Assembly (NCBI GenBank): GCA_021732385.1
Contig: JAKFVA010000016.1
Coordinates: forward strand, 62,001 to 126,000
Source: Burkholderiales bacterium
GTDB taxonomy: Bacteria > Pseudomonadota > Gammaproteobacteria > Burkholderiales > Burkholderiaceae_C
Reading direction: 5' to 3'
DNA: 64,000 nt
This document shows, piece after piece, positions 55,611-64,000 of the stretch (positions are counted from its first letter, which is position 1; each line of letters starts with the position of its first letter). The notes beneath the pieces are model-generated. The model did no database searches, was not told the DNA's origin, and saw only the letters and a list, made by a program, of their open reading frames with translations. The position numbers were made by a program, and so were the translations under genes.

Positions 55611-55638
55611 CTTGATAATTGGGTTTTGCCACCCATAT
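55611..55638 (+). promoter_or_regulatory. lon: Sigma-32-like promoter upstream of lon
   Basis: CTTGATA (55611-55617) is followed after exactly 13 nt by ACCCATAT (55631-55638). This matches CTTGAAA-N13-CCCCATnT at six of seven positions in each half. The start codon of lon is 51 nt downstream of the -10. It is the best match to the heat-shock consensus in the window. Confidence 0.68.
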
Positions 55639-55689
55639 TTCATTTGTCACCCCTCACTGCCACCGTAGTGGGCAACTTCAAGGATCTCA

Positions 55690-58128
55690 ATGTCTGGCCA
55701 AACCCCCCTGCCTGCTACCCCGCTTGATTTGCCACTGCTGCCACTGCGCGATGTGGTGGTGTTTCCGCATATGGTGATTCCACTGTTTGTGGGACGCCCC
55801 AAGAGCATCAAGGCGCTGGAAGCCGCCATGGAAGCGGAGCGCCGCATCATGCTGGTGGCGCAAAAAACCGCCGCCAAGGACGAGCCTTCGGTGTCCGACA
55901 TGTTCGACATGGGCTGCGTCTCGACCATTTTGCAAATGCTCAAGCTGCCCGATGGCACGGTGAAGGTGCTGGTGGAGGGCCAGCAGCGCGCGCTGGTGAA
56001 CAAGATTGAAGAAGGCGAGTCGCATTTTGTGGCGCAAGTCACGCCTATTGAGGCCGTGCAGCCCGCACCTAAAAGCACGGAAATCGAGGCGCTGCGCCGC
56101 GCGCTGATGCAGCAGTTTGACCAGTACGTCAAATTGAATAAAAAGATTCCGCCGGAAATTCTCACATCGATTTCCAGTATTGACGATTCAGGCCGCCTGG
56201 CCGACACCATTGCCGCGCACTTACCGCTCAAGCTAGAGAACAAACAACAGGTGCTGGATTTGCCTGACATCCAGGCCCGTCTGGAAAATCTGTTTGAGCA
56301 ACTTGAGCGCGAGGTCGACATTTTGAATGTCGACAAACGCATCCGTGGCCGCGTCAAGCGCCAAATGGAAAAAAACCAGCGCGACTTTTATTTGAATGAG
56401 CAGGTCAAGGCGATTCAAAAGGAGCTGGGCGAGGGCGAAGAGGGTGCGGACATCGAGGAGATCGAGAAAAAGATCAAGGCTGCCAAGATGCCCAAAGAAG
56501 CCTTGAAAAAAGCCGAAGGCGAGTTGAAGAAGCTCAAGCTGATGTCGCCGATGTCAGCCGAAGCCACTGTGGTGCGCAACTACGTGGATGTACTCACCGC
56601 GCTGCCCTGGAGCAAGAAAACCAAGATCAAGCACAACCTGGGCAATGCCGAGACCGTGCTGAACGAAGACCACCACGGGCTGGAGAAAGTCAAAGACCGC
56701 ATTTTGGAATATCTCGCGGTGCAGCAGCGCGTTGACAAGGTCAAGGCGCCAATCTTGTGCCTGGTCGGGCCACCGGGCGTGGGTAAAACCTCGCTCGGCC
56801 AGTCCATTGCCAAAGCCACTGGACGCAAGTACGTGCGCATGGCTCTGGGCGGCATGCGCGACGAGGCCGAGATTCGCGGTCACCGGCGCACTTACATCGG
56901 TGCCATGCCCGGCAAGGTCCTGCAAAGCCTGACCAAGGTGGGCACGCGCAACCCGCTGTTTCTGCTCGACGAGATTGACAAGCTGGGCACCGACTTTCGT
57001 GGCGACCCTTCAAGCGCTTTGCTGGAGGTGTTGGACCCCGAGCAAAACCACACCTTTGGCGATCATTACGTCGAGGTTGATTTTGACTTGAGCGACGTGA
57101 TGTTTGTGGCCACCTCCAACTCCATGAACATCCCGTCAGCGCTGCTGGACCGCATGGAAGTCATTCGCCTGTCGGGCTACACCGAAGACGAAAAAACTTC
57201 CATTGCCTGCAAGTATCTGCTGCCCAAACAACTGAAGAACAACGGCGTCAAGGAAACCGAGCTGTTGGTTACCGAGGCGGCAGTGCGCGACATGGTTCGT
57301 TACTACACACGTGAGGCCGGCGTGCGCTCGCTGGAGCGCGAACTGTCCAAGATTTGCCGCAAGGTCGTCAAGGGCATCCAGCTCAAGAAATACATTGGAT
57401 TGGTGACGGTAACGTCCGACAACCTGAATGATTTTTTGGGTGTGCGCAAGTTCACTTATGGCCGCGCTGAAGAGGCCAACCAGGTTGGGCAGGTGGTCGG
57501 TCTGGCCTGGACCGAGGTGGGGGGTGATTTGCTCACCATTGAAGCCGCCACCATGCCCGGTAAGGGCGTGATCACCCGTACTGGTTCTTTGGGCGATGTA
57601 ATGAAAGAGTCGGTAGAGACCGCGCGCACCGTGGTGCGCAGCCGCTCACGCCGCCTGGGTATCAAGGATGAGGCCTTTGAGAAAAAAGACGTGCATATCC
57701 ACGTGCCAGACGGTGCCACACCCAAAGACGGCCCCAGCGCGGGTGCCGCCATGACCACGGCATTTGTCTCTGCGCTGACTGGCATACCAGTGCGTGGTGA
57801 TGTTGCCATGACGGGCGAAATTACCCTGCGCGGCGAGGTCACTGCGATTGGCGGCCTGAAGGAAAAACTGCTGGCCGCTCTGCGTGGTGGCATCAAGACC
57901 GTGCTGATTCCTGAAGAAAATGCCAAGGACTTGCAAGACATTCCCGAGAACGTGAAAAACGGGCTGGAGATTGTGCCGGTGCGCTGGATTGACAAGGTGC
58001 TGGAACTGGCGCTGGAGCGCATGCCTGAGCCGCTGCCGGATGACGAGCCGGTTGTGGCTGCTGCGGTGGTTGTGCCTGCTGCCGTGGTCCCCGCACCGGA
58101 TGTGGTGACCCCGGCAGTCAAGCATTGA
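55690..58128 (+). CDS. lon: Lon protease
   Basis: 812 aa. The N-terminal substrate-recognition domain is TPLDLPLLPLRDVVVFPHMVIPLFVG, the AAA+ domain has Walker A GPPGVGKTSLGQS, and the C-terminal protease holds the Ser/Lys dyad in GPSAGAAM and GEVTAIGGLKEKLLAALRGG. It degrades misfolded and regulatory proteins. The C-terminal ~35 residues are an extra Val/Ala/Pro-rich tail (VVAAAVVVPAAVVPAPDV). AAGGA precedes the ATG, and a sigma-32-like promoter lies just upstream. Confidence 0.98.
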   Translation: MSGQTPLPATPLDLPLLPLRDVVVFPHMVIPLFVGRPKSIKALEAAMEAERRIMLVAQKTAAKDEPSVSDMFDMGCVSTILQMLKLPDGTVKVLVEGQQRALVNKIEEGESHFVAQVTPIEAVQPAPKSTEIEALRRALMQQFDQYVKLNKKIPPEILTSISSIDDSGRLADTIAAHLPLKLENKQQVLDLPDIQARLENLFEQLEREVDILNVDKRIRGRVKRQMEKNQRDFYLNEQVKAIQKELGEGEEGADIEEIEKKIKAAKMPKEALKKAEGELKKLKLMSPMSAEATVVRNYVDVLTALPWSKKTKIKHNLGNAETVLNEDHHGLEKVKDRILEYLAVQQRVDKVKAPILCLVGPPGVGKTSLGQSIAKATGRKYVRMALGGMRDEAEIRGHRRTYIGAMPGKVLQSLTKVGTRNPLFLLDEIDKLGTDFRGDPSSALLEVLDPEQNHTFGDHYVEVDFDLSDVMFVATSNSMNIPSALLDRMEVIRLSGYTEDEKTSIACKYLLPKQLKNNGVKETELLVTEAAVRDMVRYYTREAGVRSLERELSKICRKVVKGIQLKKYIGLVTVTSDNLNDFLGVRKFTYGRAEEANQVGQVVGLAWTEVGGDLLTIEAATMPGKGVITRTGSLGDVMKESVETARTVVRSRSRRLGIKDEAFEKKDVHIHVPDGATPKDGPSAGAAMTTAFVSALTGIPVRGDVAMTGEITLRGEVTAIGGLKEKLLAALRGGIKTVLIPEENAKDLQDIPENVKNGLEIVPVRWIDKVLELALERMPEPLPDDEPVVAAAVVVPAAVVPAPDVVTPAVKH

Positions 58129-58179
58129 TGCAGACGCAGGACGGCCTGAAAGATACGCTATAATTTGAGGCTTGAATTT

Positions 58180-58255
58180 GCGGGAGTAGCTCAGTTGGTA
58201 GAGCGCAACCTTGCCAAGGTTGAGGTCGAGAGTTCGAGACTCTTCTCCCGCTCCA
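58180..58255 (+). tRNA. tRNA-Gly(GCC)
   Basis: Acceptor stem GCGGGAG/CTCCCGC, D-arm AGCTCAGTTGGTAGAGC, anticodon loop TTGCCAA, T-arm GAGAGTTCGAGACTCTT and encoded CCA (58253-58255). Anticodon GCC at 58213-58215. A TATAAT at 58159-58164 stands 15 nt upstream. Confidence 0.97.
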
Positions 58256-58286
58256 GTTTTTCTGAGAAGCCAGATCTTCTTGGGCT

Positions 58287-58314
58287 AAAAGGGAAGCAGT
58301 GCTTCCCTTTTTTT
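58287..58314 (+). terminator. Rho-independent terminator after tRNA-Gly
   Basis: AAGGGAAGC / GCTTCCCTT (9-bp stem, 3-nt loop) is followed by TTTTT. It separates tRNA-Gly from tRNA-Cys. Confidence 0.9.
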
Positions 58315-58340
58315 ATAGCCAAACTGGGCAGACGGAATTT

Positions 58341-58414
58341 GGCGCGGTAGCAAAGCGGTTATGCAACGGATTGCAAATCCGTGTAGCCCGGTTCGACTCC
58401 GGGCCGCGCCTCCA
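58341..58414 (+). tRNA. tRNA-Cys(GCA)
   Basis: Acceptor stem GGCGCGG/CCGCGCC, anticodon stem ACGGA/TCCGT with loop TTGCAAA, T-arm CCCGGTTCGACTCCGGG, encoded CCA (58412-58414). Anticodon GCA at 58373-58375. The matching synthetase gene cysS is at 36068-37465. Confidence 0.97.
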
Positions 58415-58419
58415 ACTTC

Positions 58420-58453
58420 AGCCCCGTCAGCCCATTGACGGGGCTGTTTTGTT
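58420..58453 (+). terminator. Rho-independent terminator after tRNA-Cys
   Basis: AGCCCCGTCA / TGACGGGGCT (10-bp stem, 6-nt loop) is followed by GTTTTGTTT. It separates tRNA-Cys from tRNA-Leu. Confidence 0.9.
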
Positions 58454-58494
58454 TCAAAATGCCTAAAGAACAGGGCTTATAAAATTCAGCCGCC

Positions 58495-58588
58495 GCCCCG
58501 ATGGTGAAATTGGTAGACACAGCGGACTTAAAATCCGCCGCTTTCCTGCATAAGGGGCGTACCGGTTCAAGTCCGGTTCGGGGCACCA
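58495..58588 (+). tRNA. tRNA-Leu(UAA)
   Basis: Acceptor stem GCCCCGA/TCGGGGC, anticodon stem GCGGA/TCCGC with loop CTTAAAA, long variable arm, T-arm CCGGTTCAAGTCCGG, encoded CCA (58586-58588). Anticodon TAA at 58529-58531. The second leucine tRNA in the window. Confidence 0.97.
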
Positions 58589-58606
58589 CCAAGCTATAGT
58601 CCGGTT

Positions 58607-59239
58607 ATGCCACGTTACAACGCCCCTTTTGAGATTCATGTGCACGGCGAAATTGCCTTGCGTGCCGACGTGAATTTTGACCAATTGCAAGACGCCCTCA
58701 AGCCCTTGTGGACCTATGCGGGTGCCCGCTCACTGGCCGATGGTGCCAGCAGCACCTACGAGGAAGAGCCAGGTATTTTGCTGGACGCGCAAACCCAGAT
58801 GCTGCAAATCTGCTGGACCGTGCCCGGTGATGAGGATTTTCGTCAGGCGCTTGACGAGATGTGCATGGGGCTTAATGAACTTGCGTTGAAGGGCGCGGCG
58901 ATTGAAGTTACCTTCTACGACACCGATTTTGATGAAGAAGACGAGTCCAGCGAGCAGGACTCGCGCGATGACTTTGTGATGCTGTTTGTCGGCCCTACGC
59001 CCGCGGCCATCATGCAGGCGCAGCGCGACTTGCTGGTGCAAGATGTAGTGGGCATGATGGAGCGCCACTTTGATGGCGCTGAACTGGGTGGCGTCGTGGC
59101 CGAGATTGACCGCTTGTTCTCACAGCGCTTTGACGCGCTGGTCAGTTCACTTGAACTGGGTAAACCGCCTCGTGGTGGGCCAGGTGGCTCTGGTGGGGGC
59201 ACTGGTCACGGTGGGCGTCGCCCACGGCATCTGCACTAA
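58607..59239 (+). CDS. Uncharacterised Burkholderiales-conserved protein
   Basis: 210 aa. It starts MPRYNAPFEIHVHGEIALRA, has an acidic run (DEEDESSEQDSRDDF) at about residue 105, a conserved-looking FVMLFVGPTPAAIMQAQRDLLVQDVVGMMERHFDGAEL segment, and a Gly-rich, disordered basic tail (GGPGGSGGGTGHGGRR). There are no signal peptide or membrane segments, so it is probably cytoplasmic. I believe it belongs to the DUF6806 family, without a known function; I am not certain of the number. It begins 18 bp after tRNA-Leu and may share its transcript. Confidence 0.7.
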   Translation: MPRYNAPFEIHVHGEIALRADVNFDQLQDALKPLWTYAGARSLADGASSTYEEEPGILLDAQTQMLQICWTVPGDEDFRQALDEMCMGLNELALKGAAIEVTFYDTDFDEEDESSEQDSRDDFVMLFVGPTPAAIMQAQRDLLVQDVVGMMERHFDGAELGGVVAEIDRLFSQRFDALVSSLELGKPPRGGPGGSGGGTGHGGRRPRHLH

Positions 59240-59266
59240 GCACCCCTGTTTACCAGGCCACCGTAT

Positions 59267-60106
59267 TTAAATTGACAGATTTTGCGCGGGTGCTTCCAGC
59301 GCCAGCCAGCGCTGGGCAGCTGCTTGCAGCGTGTCCGCTGAGCCCGTAGTCAGCAGGTCAATCCCGCTACCCCGTGGTGCGCTGACACTCAGCAGCCCCG
59401 CATCGCCCAGCAGTTGCCGGGTTTGCCGGGCTACTGGTGCGCCGGTTTCCAGCAGTATCACGCTTTGTCCCACCAATGTTTGCAGCAAAGCGCTGGCAAA
59501 CGGGTAATGGGTGCAGCCCAAAACCAACGTATCTATCTCGCCTTCTTTAATGCCAAATTGGCCTGTAACGCGGGTGTAATGTGCGCATAGCGCTTCTATT
59601 TCTGTAGCGTCACCCGTTTGTGTCCCTTGCTCTATGGCGTCGGCCAGTCCATCGCAAGGTTGGCAGACAAAGGTGGCCTGATTTGCCAAGCTGGCCAGCA
59701 GGGTGTTGAATTTTTCGCTGGCCAGCGTGCCGCGCGTGGCCAACACGGCAATCCGCTTGGTTTTGCTTTGCGCAATGGCGGGCTTGATGGCGGGCTCAAC
59801 CCCCACAATCGGCAGCGCTGGGTGCTCAGCACGCAGCAAATGAATTGCAGCTGCCGTGGCGGTGTTGCAGGCCACTACCAGCGCCTTGATCTGGTGGTGC
59901 TGTCGCAGCCATGCCGAGAGGAGGCGGCTGCGCGCAACCACATGGGCATCGCCACGCTCGCCATACGGCGCATGGCCGCTGTCAGCGAGGTACACAAAAC
60001 GCTCGTACGGCAGTTCGGCGCGCAGCGCGCGCAAGATGCTTAGGCCACCAACGCCGCTGTCAAATACACCAATCGGGGAAAAAATGGGGTCAGAACCCAA
60101 TTTCAC
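59267..60106 (-). CDS. murI: Glutamate racemase
   Basis: 279 aa. Motifs are IGVFDSGVGGLSILRALR, VVACNTATAAAIHLLR (first catalytic Cys) and VLGCTHYPFASALLQ (second catalytic Cys). It makes D-glutamate for peptidoglycan. The start is GTG (60106) with AGGAG at good spacing; the first ~11 residues (MKLGSDPIFSP) are encoded by one arm of an inverted-repeat element and are not part of the usual MurI N-terminus. It follows the fumarase gene on the same strand. Confidence 0.95.
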   Translation of the reverse strand: MKLGSDPIFSPIGVFDSGVGGLSILRALRAELPYERFVYLADSGHAPYGERGDAHVVARSRLLSAWLRQHHQIKALVVACNTATAAAIHLLRAEHPALPIVGVEPAIKPAIAQSKTKRIAVLATRGTLASEKFNTLLASLANQATFVCQPCDGLADAIEQGTQTGDATEIEALCAHYTRVTGQFGIKEGEIDTLVLGCTHYPFASALLQTLVGQSVILLETGAPVARQTRQLLGDAGLLSVSAPRGSGIDLLTTGSADTLQAAAQRWLALEAPAQNLSI

Positions 60107-60165
60107 TCGACTCCTGTACCCGCCGACCAGGCGTTTGTCCTGAGTTGGGATCTGACCCCATTTTT
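60078..60165. repeat. Inverted-repeat element filling the fumarase-murI gap
   Basis: Arms at 60080-60100 and 60145-60165 (core AAAATGGGGTCAGA and its complement) are inverted repeats with one mismatch over about 21 bp. The element begins at the fumarase stop codon and ends inside murI. On the transcribed strand it carries AGGAG and the murI GTG start between its arms. The motif resembles widely dispersed REP/RAYT-type or small mobile palindromes that encode peptides such as GSDPIF. Confidence 0.75.
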
Positions 60166-61709
60166 CAAGCGGCGGTTACAGGGATGTTCTTGAACGCGCC
60201 GGTGGCAATTTTTTCTTGCCAAATCGCCGGACCGGTGATGTGGGCGCTGGTGCCACCGGCATCTACCGCCACCGTGACGGGCATGTCGACCATGTCAAAT
60301 TCATAAATCGCTTCCATGCCCAAATCTTCAAACCCCACCACTTTGGCGGCCTTAATGGCCTTGCTCACCAAATAGGCGGCGCCGCCGACTGCCATCAAAT
60401 ACGCGCTTTGGTGTTTCTTGATGGCTTCAATCCCGGTGGGGCCGCGCTCTGCTTTTCCGATCATGGCAATCAGCCCGGTTTGCGCCAGCATCATCTCGGT
60501 GAATTTGTCCATGCGGGTGGCGGTGGTGGGGCCTGCTGGGCCCACCACTTCATCGCGCACCGGGTCAACCGGGCCCACGTAGTAAATCACGCGGTTGGTA
60601 AAGTCCACCGGCAGCGGCTCGCCTTTGGCCAGCATCTCCTGAATGCGCTTGTGCGCGGCGTCGCGGCCGGTCAGCATCTTGCCATTGAGCAGCAGGGTTT
60701 GGCCGGGTTTCCAGGCGGCGACCTGCTCGCGCGTGAGGGTGTTCATGTCCACGCGCTGGCTTTTGTTGTAGTCGGGGGCCCAATGCACATCGGGCCAGAG
60801 ATCCAGTGAAGGCGGCTCCAGGTAGGCGGGGCCGGAGCCATCAAGCACAAAGTGCGCGTGGCGCGTGGCCGCGCAGTTGGGAATCATGGCCACGGGCTTG
60901 CCTGCCGCGTGCGTGGGGTACATCTTGATCTTGATGTCGAGCACCGTGGTCAGGCCGCCCAGACCTTGCGCGCCAATGCCCAGCGCGTTGACTTTTTCGT
61001 ACAGTTCAATGCGCAGTTCTTCGGTCTTGTTGCTCGGGCCGCGTTGCAGCAACTCGTGCATGTCGATGTCTTCCATCAGACTTTGCTTGGCCAGCAGCAT
61101 CGCTTTTTCGGCCGTGCCGCCAATGCCGATGCCCAGCATGCCAGGCGGGCACCAGCCCGCGCCCATGGTGGGCACGGTTTTGAGCACCCAATCGACCAGG
61201 CTGTCGCTCGGGTTCATCATGATGAATTTGCTTTTGTTCTCGCTGCCGCCGCCTTTGGCCGCAACCGTCACGTCTACCGTGTTGCCGACAACCAGTTCGG
61301 TGTGAATCACCGCGGGGGTGTTGTCGCCGGTGTTTTTGCGCAGAAACTGCGGGTCGGCCAAAATGCTGCCGCGCAGCTTGTTGTCCGGGTCGAGGTAAGC
61401 GCGGCGCACGCCTTCATTCACGGCGTCGTCGATGCTGCCGGTAAAACCTTCAAAGCGCACATCCATGCCGATTTTGAGGAACACATTGACGATGCCGGTG
61501 TCCTGGCAAATCGGGCGGTGGCCCTCGGCGCTCATGCGCGAATTGGTGAGGATTTGCGCAATCGCGTCCTTGGCCGCTGGGCTTTGCTCGCGCTGGTAGG
61601 CGCGCGCCAAGTGGGCAATGTAATCAGCGGGGTGGTAGAAGCTGATGTATTGCAGCGCAGCAGCAATTGATTCAACCAGGTCAGCGTATTTCAGTGTGGT
61701 GGTATTCAT
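60165..61709 (-). CDS. Class I (iron-sulfur) fumarate hydratase
   Basis: 514 aa. An N-terminal Fumerase domain with ICQDTGIVNVFLKIG and GWCPPGMLGIG (cluster cysteines), MIPNCAATRH, then a C-terminal domain (GTSAHITGPAIW). Oxygen-labile 4Fe-4S enzyme that hydrates fumarate to malate in the TCA cycle. Its stop codon coincides with the first base of the inverted-repeat element. A class II (FumC) gene is not in the window. Confidence 0.96.
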   Translation of the reverse strand: MNTTTLKYADLVESIAAALQYISFYHPADYIAHLARAYQREQSPAAKDAIAQILTNSRMSAEGHRPICQDTGIVNVFLKIGMDVRFEGFTGSIDDAVNEGVRRAYLDPDNKLRGSILADPQFLRKNTGDNTPAVIHTELVVGNTVDVTVAAKGGGSENKSKFIMMNPSDSLVDWVLKTVPTMGAGWCPPGMLGIGIGGTAEKAMLLAKQSLMEDIDMHELLQRGPSNKTEELRIELYEKVNALGIGAQGLGGLTTVLDIKIKMYPTHAAGKPVAMIPNCAATRHAHFVLDGSGPAYLEPPSLDLWPDVHWAPDYNKSQRVDMNTLTREQVAAWKPGQTLLLNGKMLTGRDAAHKRIQEMLAKGEPLPVDFTNRVIYYVGPVDPVRDEVVGPAGPTTATRMDKFTEMMLAQTGLIAMIGKAERGPTGIEAIKKHQSAYLMAVGGAAYLVSKAIKAAKVVGFEDLGMEAIYEFDMVDMPVTVAVDAGGTSAHITGPAIWQEKIATGAFKNIPVTAA

Positions 61710-61754
61710 AGCCCAGCAGTCTACTAAATCACGCCTGCCGGGCGAATACTGGCC

Positions 61755-62357
61755 TTACTTGTGCTGGGACGGAATACCCGCCATTAGCCGGTCGGTGTAG
61801 GCAATGGAAATAGCGCTTAGCAAGAACACCACATGAATGATGGTTTGCCACATCAGCACCTTGACGTCGTAGTTGGCCGCGTTGATAAAGGTTTTGAGCA
61901 AGTGGATCGAGCTGATGCCAATGATGGCGGTGGCCAGCTTGACCTTAAGCACGGCGGCATTCACATGGCTCAGCCACTCGGGCTGATCCGGGTGATCTTG
62001 CAAATTCATGCGGCTCACAAACGTCTCGTAGCCGCCCACAATCACCATGATGAGCAGATTGGAGATCATCACCACGTCAATCAGTGCCAGCACCACCAGC
62101 ATGATGATCACTTCATTGAGCGCGGTAACCGTGGTGCCCTCTTTGTAGCCAATGCTGGAGACCAGCATTTGCAGCGCTGTCTGGCTGCCAAATGCGGCTT
62201 CGATCAAATGCAGCAACTCGACCAAAAAATGCCACACATACACGCCCTGCGCGGCAATCAAGCCCAGGTACAGCGGCACTTGCAGCCAGCGGCTGGCAAA
62301 AATGAAAGTGGACAAGGCGCTGGCCGATTTGGACTGAGGCGGGTGATCTTGGCTCAT
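61755..62357 (-). CDS. UPF0114/YqhA-family membrane protein
   Basis: 200 aa with four hydrophobic helices: WLQVPLYLGLIAAQGVYVWHFL, VIIMLVVLALIDVVMISNLLIMVIVGGY, LATAIIGISSIHLL and TIIHVVFLLSAISIAYTDRL. The pattern and the YETFVSRMNLQDHPDQPEWLSH loop match the UPF0114 (TIGR00645) family of unknown function. It is upstream of the fumarase gene on the same strand with 45 bp between them, and divergent from acs. Confidence 0.9.
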   Translation of the reverse strand: MSQDHPPQSKSASALSTFIFASRWLQVPLYLGLIAAQGVYVWHFLVELLHLIEAAFGSQTALQMLVSSIGYKEGTTVTALNEVIIMLVVLALIDVVMISNLLIMVIVGGYETFVSRMNLQDHPDQPEWLSHVNAAVLKVKLATAIIGISSIHLLKTFINAANYDVKVLMWQTIIHVVFLLSAISIAYTDRLMAGIPSQHK

Positions 62358-62531
62358 GAAGGCTTTCGGGTTTTTACGTAGTGGCAGATTGTAGAAGCGC
62401 CGTGTGACCAGTCATTTAATGGGTAAATTAGGTGCTTGACAAACTTGCGCAACGGGCTGTCAGTGGCTTGTAAGTGCAAACCCTGACAGTAGCAAGGCTA
62501 AAAACAAAGTTCATATCAGGAGACAAAAGCA

Positions 62532-64000
62532 ATGAGCGCAATTGAATCAACGCTGGTGGAAAACCGCGTGTTCCCCCCTTCTGCGGCCATCGTTAAAGCC
62601 GCCCGCATCTCCGGCATGGACGCCTACCATGCGCTGTGCGCCGAGGCCGAGCGCGACTTTGAAGGCTTTTGGGCCCGCCAGGCGCGCGAGAACGTGGTCT
62701 GGAGCAAGCCCTTTACCCAAACCCTGGACGAATCCAACGCACCGTTTTACCAATGGTTTGCCGACGGCGAGCTCAACGCCAGCGCCAACTGCCTGGACAA
62801 GCACATCGGCACGCCGGTTGAGCACAAGACCGCCATTATTTTTGAAGCCGACGGCGGCGAGGTGACCAAAGTCACCTACAAAGAATTGCTGGCGCGCGTC
62901 AGCCAGTTTGCCAATGCGCTCAAAGCCCAAGGCATCAAAAAAGGCGACCGCGTCATCATCTACATGCCCATGACGATTGAAGGCGTGGTGGCCATGCAGG
63001 CCTGCGCCCGCATTGGTGCCACGCACAGCGTGGTGTTCGGCGGTTTTTCTGCCAAAGCGCTGAACGAGCGCATTATTGACGCGGGTGCGGTCGCGGTGAT
63101 TACCGCCAACTACCAGATGCGCGGTGGCAAAGAGTTGCCGCTCAAGTCCATTGTGGACGAGGGCCTTGACCTGGGTGGCTGCACTACGCTCAAAAGCGTG
63201 CTGGTCTACATGCGCACACCCACCGCTTGCAACATGGTGGCGGGCCGCGACAAAACCTTTGCCCAGGCGCTGGCTGGCCAAAGCACGCAATGCACGCCGG
63301 TGCCCGTGGGTGCCGAGCACCCGTTGTTCATTCTCTACACCTCGGGCTCCACCGGCAAACCCAAGGGGGTGCAGCATTCCACCGGCGGCTATTTGCTGTG
63401 GACCAAGCTCACCATGGACTGGGTGTTTGACATCCAGCCGTCTGACGTGTTCTGGTGCACCGCCGACATTGGCTGGATTACCGGCCACAGCTATGTGGCC
63501 TATGGCCCACTGGCCGCAGGCACCACGCAAGTGGTGTTTGAGGGCGTGCCCACCTACCCGAACGCCGGGCGCTTTTGGCAAATGATCGAGCGGCACAAAG
63601 TTACCGTGTTCTACACCGCGCCCACGGCCATCCGCTCGCTCATCAAAGCCGCTGAGGCCGATGAAAAAGTCCACCCCGCCCGCAGCGACCTCAGCAGCCT
63701 GCGCATCCTGGGCAGCGTTGGCGAGCCCATCAACCCCGAAGCCTGGATGTGGTACTACAAACACGTGGGCGGCGAGCGCTGCCCGATTGTGGACACCTTC
63801 TGGCAAACCGAAACCGGCGGCCACATGATTACACCGCTGCCCGGTGCCACGCCGCTGGTGCCCGGCTCGTGCACACTGCCGCTGCCCGGCATCATGATGG
63901 CCGTGGTGGATGAAACCGGCAAAGACATCCCCAACGGCTCGGGCGGCAATTTGGTCATGAAGCGCCCCTGGCCCAGCATGATCCGCACCATCTGGAACGA
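62532..64000 (+). CDS. acs: Acetyl-CoA synthetase, 5' part
   Basis: 489 codons are visible; the gene continues past the right edge (full length ~655 aa). The AMP-binding A3 motif is [12 protein letters not shown], and [34 protein letters not shown] and [14 protein letters not shown] are characteristic of Acs rather than other adenylate-forming enzymes. It activates acetate to acetyl-CoA through acetyl-AMP. AGGAG stands 11 nt before the ATG, and a TTGACA at 62436-62441 may be part of its promoter. Confidence 0.96.
   Translation, partial: MSAIESTLVENRVFPPSAAIVKAARISGMDAYHALCAEAERDFEGFWARQARENVVWSKPFTQTLDESNAPFYQWFADGELNASANCLDKHIGTPVEHKTAIIFEADGGEVTKVTYKELLARVSQFANALKAQGIKKGDRVIIYMPMTIEGVVAMQACARIGATHSVVFGGFSAKALNERIIDAGAVAVITANYQMRGGKELPLKSIVDEGLDLGGCTTLKSVLVYMRTPTACNMVAGRDKTFAQALAGQSTQCTPVPVGAEHPLFILYTSGSTGKPKGVQHSTGGYLLWTKLTMDWVFDIQPSDVFWCTADIGWITGHSYVAYGPLAAGTTQVVFEGVPTYPNAGRFWQMIERHKVTVFYTAPTAIRSLIKAAEADEKVHPARSDLSSLRILGSVGEPINPEAWMWYYKHVGGERCPIVDTFWQTETGGHMITPLPGATPLVPGSCTLPLPGIMMAVVDETGKDIPNGSGGNLVMKRPWPSMIRTIWN

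Noticed and set aside
62547-63824. 425-codon minus-strand frame opposite acs
   Set aside because: Antisense of a clear acetyl-CoA synthetase; repetitive His/Gly/Val composition typical of high-GC shadows.
1-64000. CRISPR array, prophage, rRNA operon or complete insertion sequence
   Set aside because: No regularly spaced repeats, phage structural genes, rRNA sequence or transposase genes are seen.

Overview
The window is a high-GC, gene-dense chromosomal segment of a betaproteobacterium, most likely Burkholderiales, family Comamonadaceae (Rhodoferax/Polaromonas-like; the genus is a guess). Supporting signs are the tRNA-Leu/tig/clpP/clpX/lon/tRNA-Gly-Cys-Leu block, an RpoD with a long Lys/Ala/Pro-rich N-terminus, the etfB-etfA-acyl-CoA dehydrogenase cluster, a class I fumarase next to murI, and intergenic repeats of the kind common in that family. 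About 53 protein genes and five tRNAs are supported. I see no prophage, CRISPR array, complete insertion sequence or rRNA operon. Both window edges cut genes: an alpha-E domain gene on the left and acs on the right.

Layout. 1-8.5 kb: end of an alpha-E gene, a TPR/glycosyltransferase-9-like fusion, then a leftward overlapping operon MoxR ATPase - DUF58 - TgpA-type transglutaminase - MltB, diverging from a histone-deacetylase-family gene and an MscS channel. 9.8-14.6 kb: electron transfer flavoprotein, acyl-CoA dehydrogenase and a nitronate monooxygenase-like gene. 14.6-18 kb: a CWC zinc-ribbon-like protein, a PA0069-type radical SAM protein, and glutathione-dependent formaldehyde detoxification (frmA-fghA). 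18-22 kb: the heat-shock operon grpE-dnaK-dnaJ. 22-24.4 kb: FKBP isomerase, a small winged-helix regulator and a lipase-like hydrolase. 25-29.7 kb: dnaG and rpoD. 29.8-36 kb: SDR dehydrogenase, MtfA-like peptidase, lpxH, two cyclophilins, an L,D-transpeptidase and a TPR protein. 36-41.5 kb: cysS, an AlkA-like glycosylase, accA, tilS, lysC.

41.5-43.7 kb: tRNA-Ser(GCU) followed by the only accessory-looking stretch (a DUF3253-type gene, a 335-bp gap and a Tat-exported hydrolase). 43.7-47.2 kb: S4 RNA-binding protein, hemH, HAD hydrolase, and a squalene/phytoene-synthase homologue lacking the usual Asp motifs. 47.3-51.8 kb: a two-gene RND efflux system. 51.9-58.6 kb: tRNA-Leu(UAG), tig, clpP, clpX, lon, then tRNA-Gly, -Cys and -Leu(UAA). 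58.6-64 kb: an uncharacterised Burkholderiales protein, murI, fumarase, a UPF0114 membrane protein and acs.

Themes. Protein quality control dominates (GrpE/DnaK/DnaJ, trigger factor, ClpXP, Lon, FKBP, two cyclophilins, an Hsp15-like S4 protein). Sigma-32-like promoters with identical 13-nt spacers precede grpE, dnaK and lon. The most unusual things are small: an inverted-repeat element that fills the fumarase-murI gap and supplies murI with its Shine-Dalgarno, start codon and first residues; a dispersed ~225-bp repeat family; a perfect 17-bp hairpin between dnaK and dnaJ; and the divergent squalene-synthase homologue. I found no convincing wholly new multigene system.
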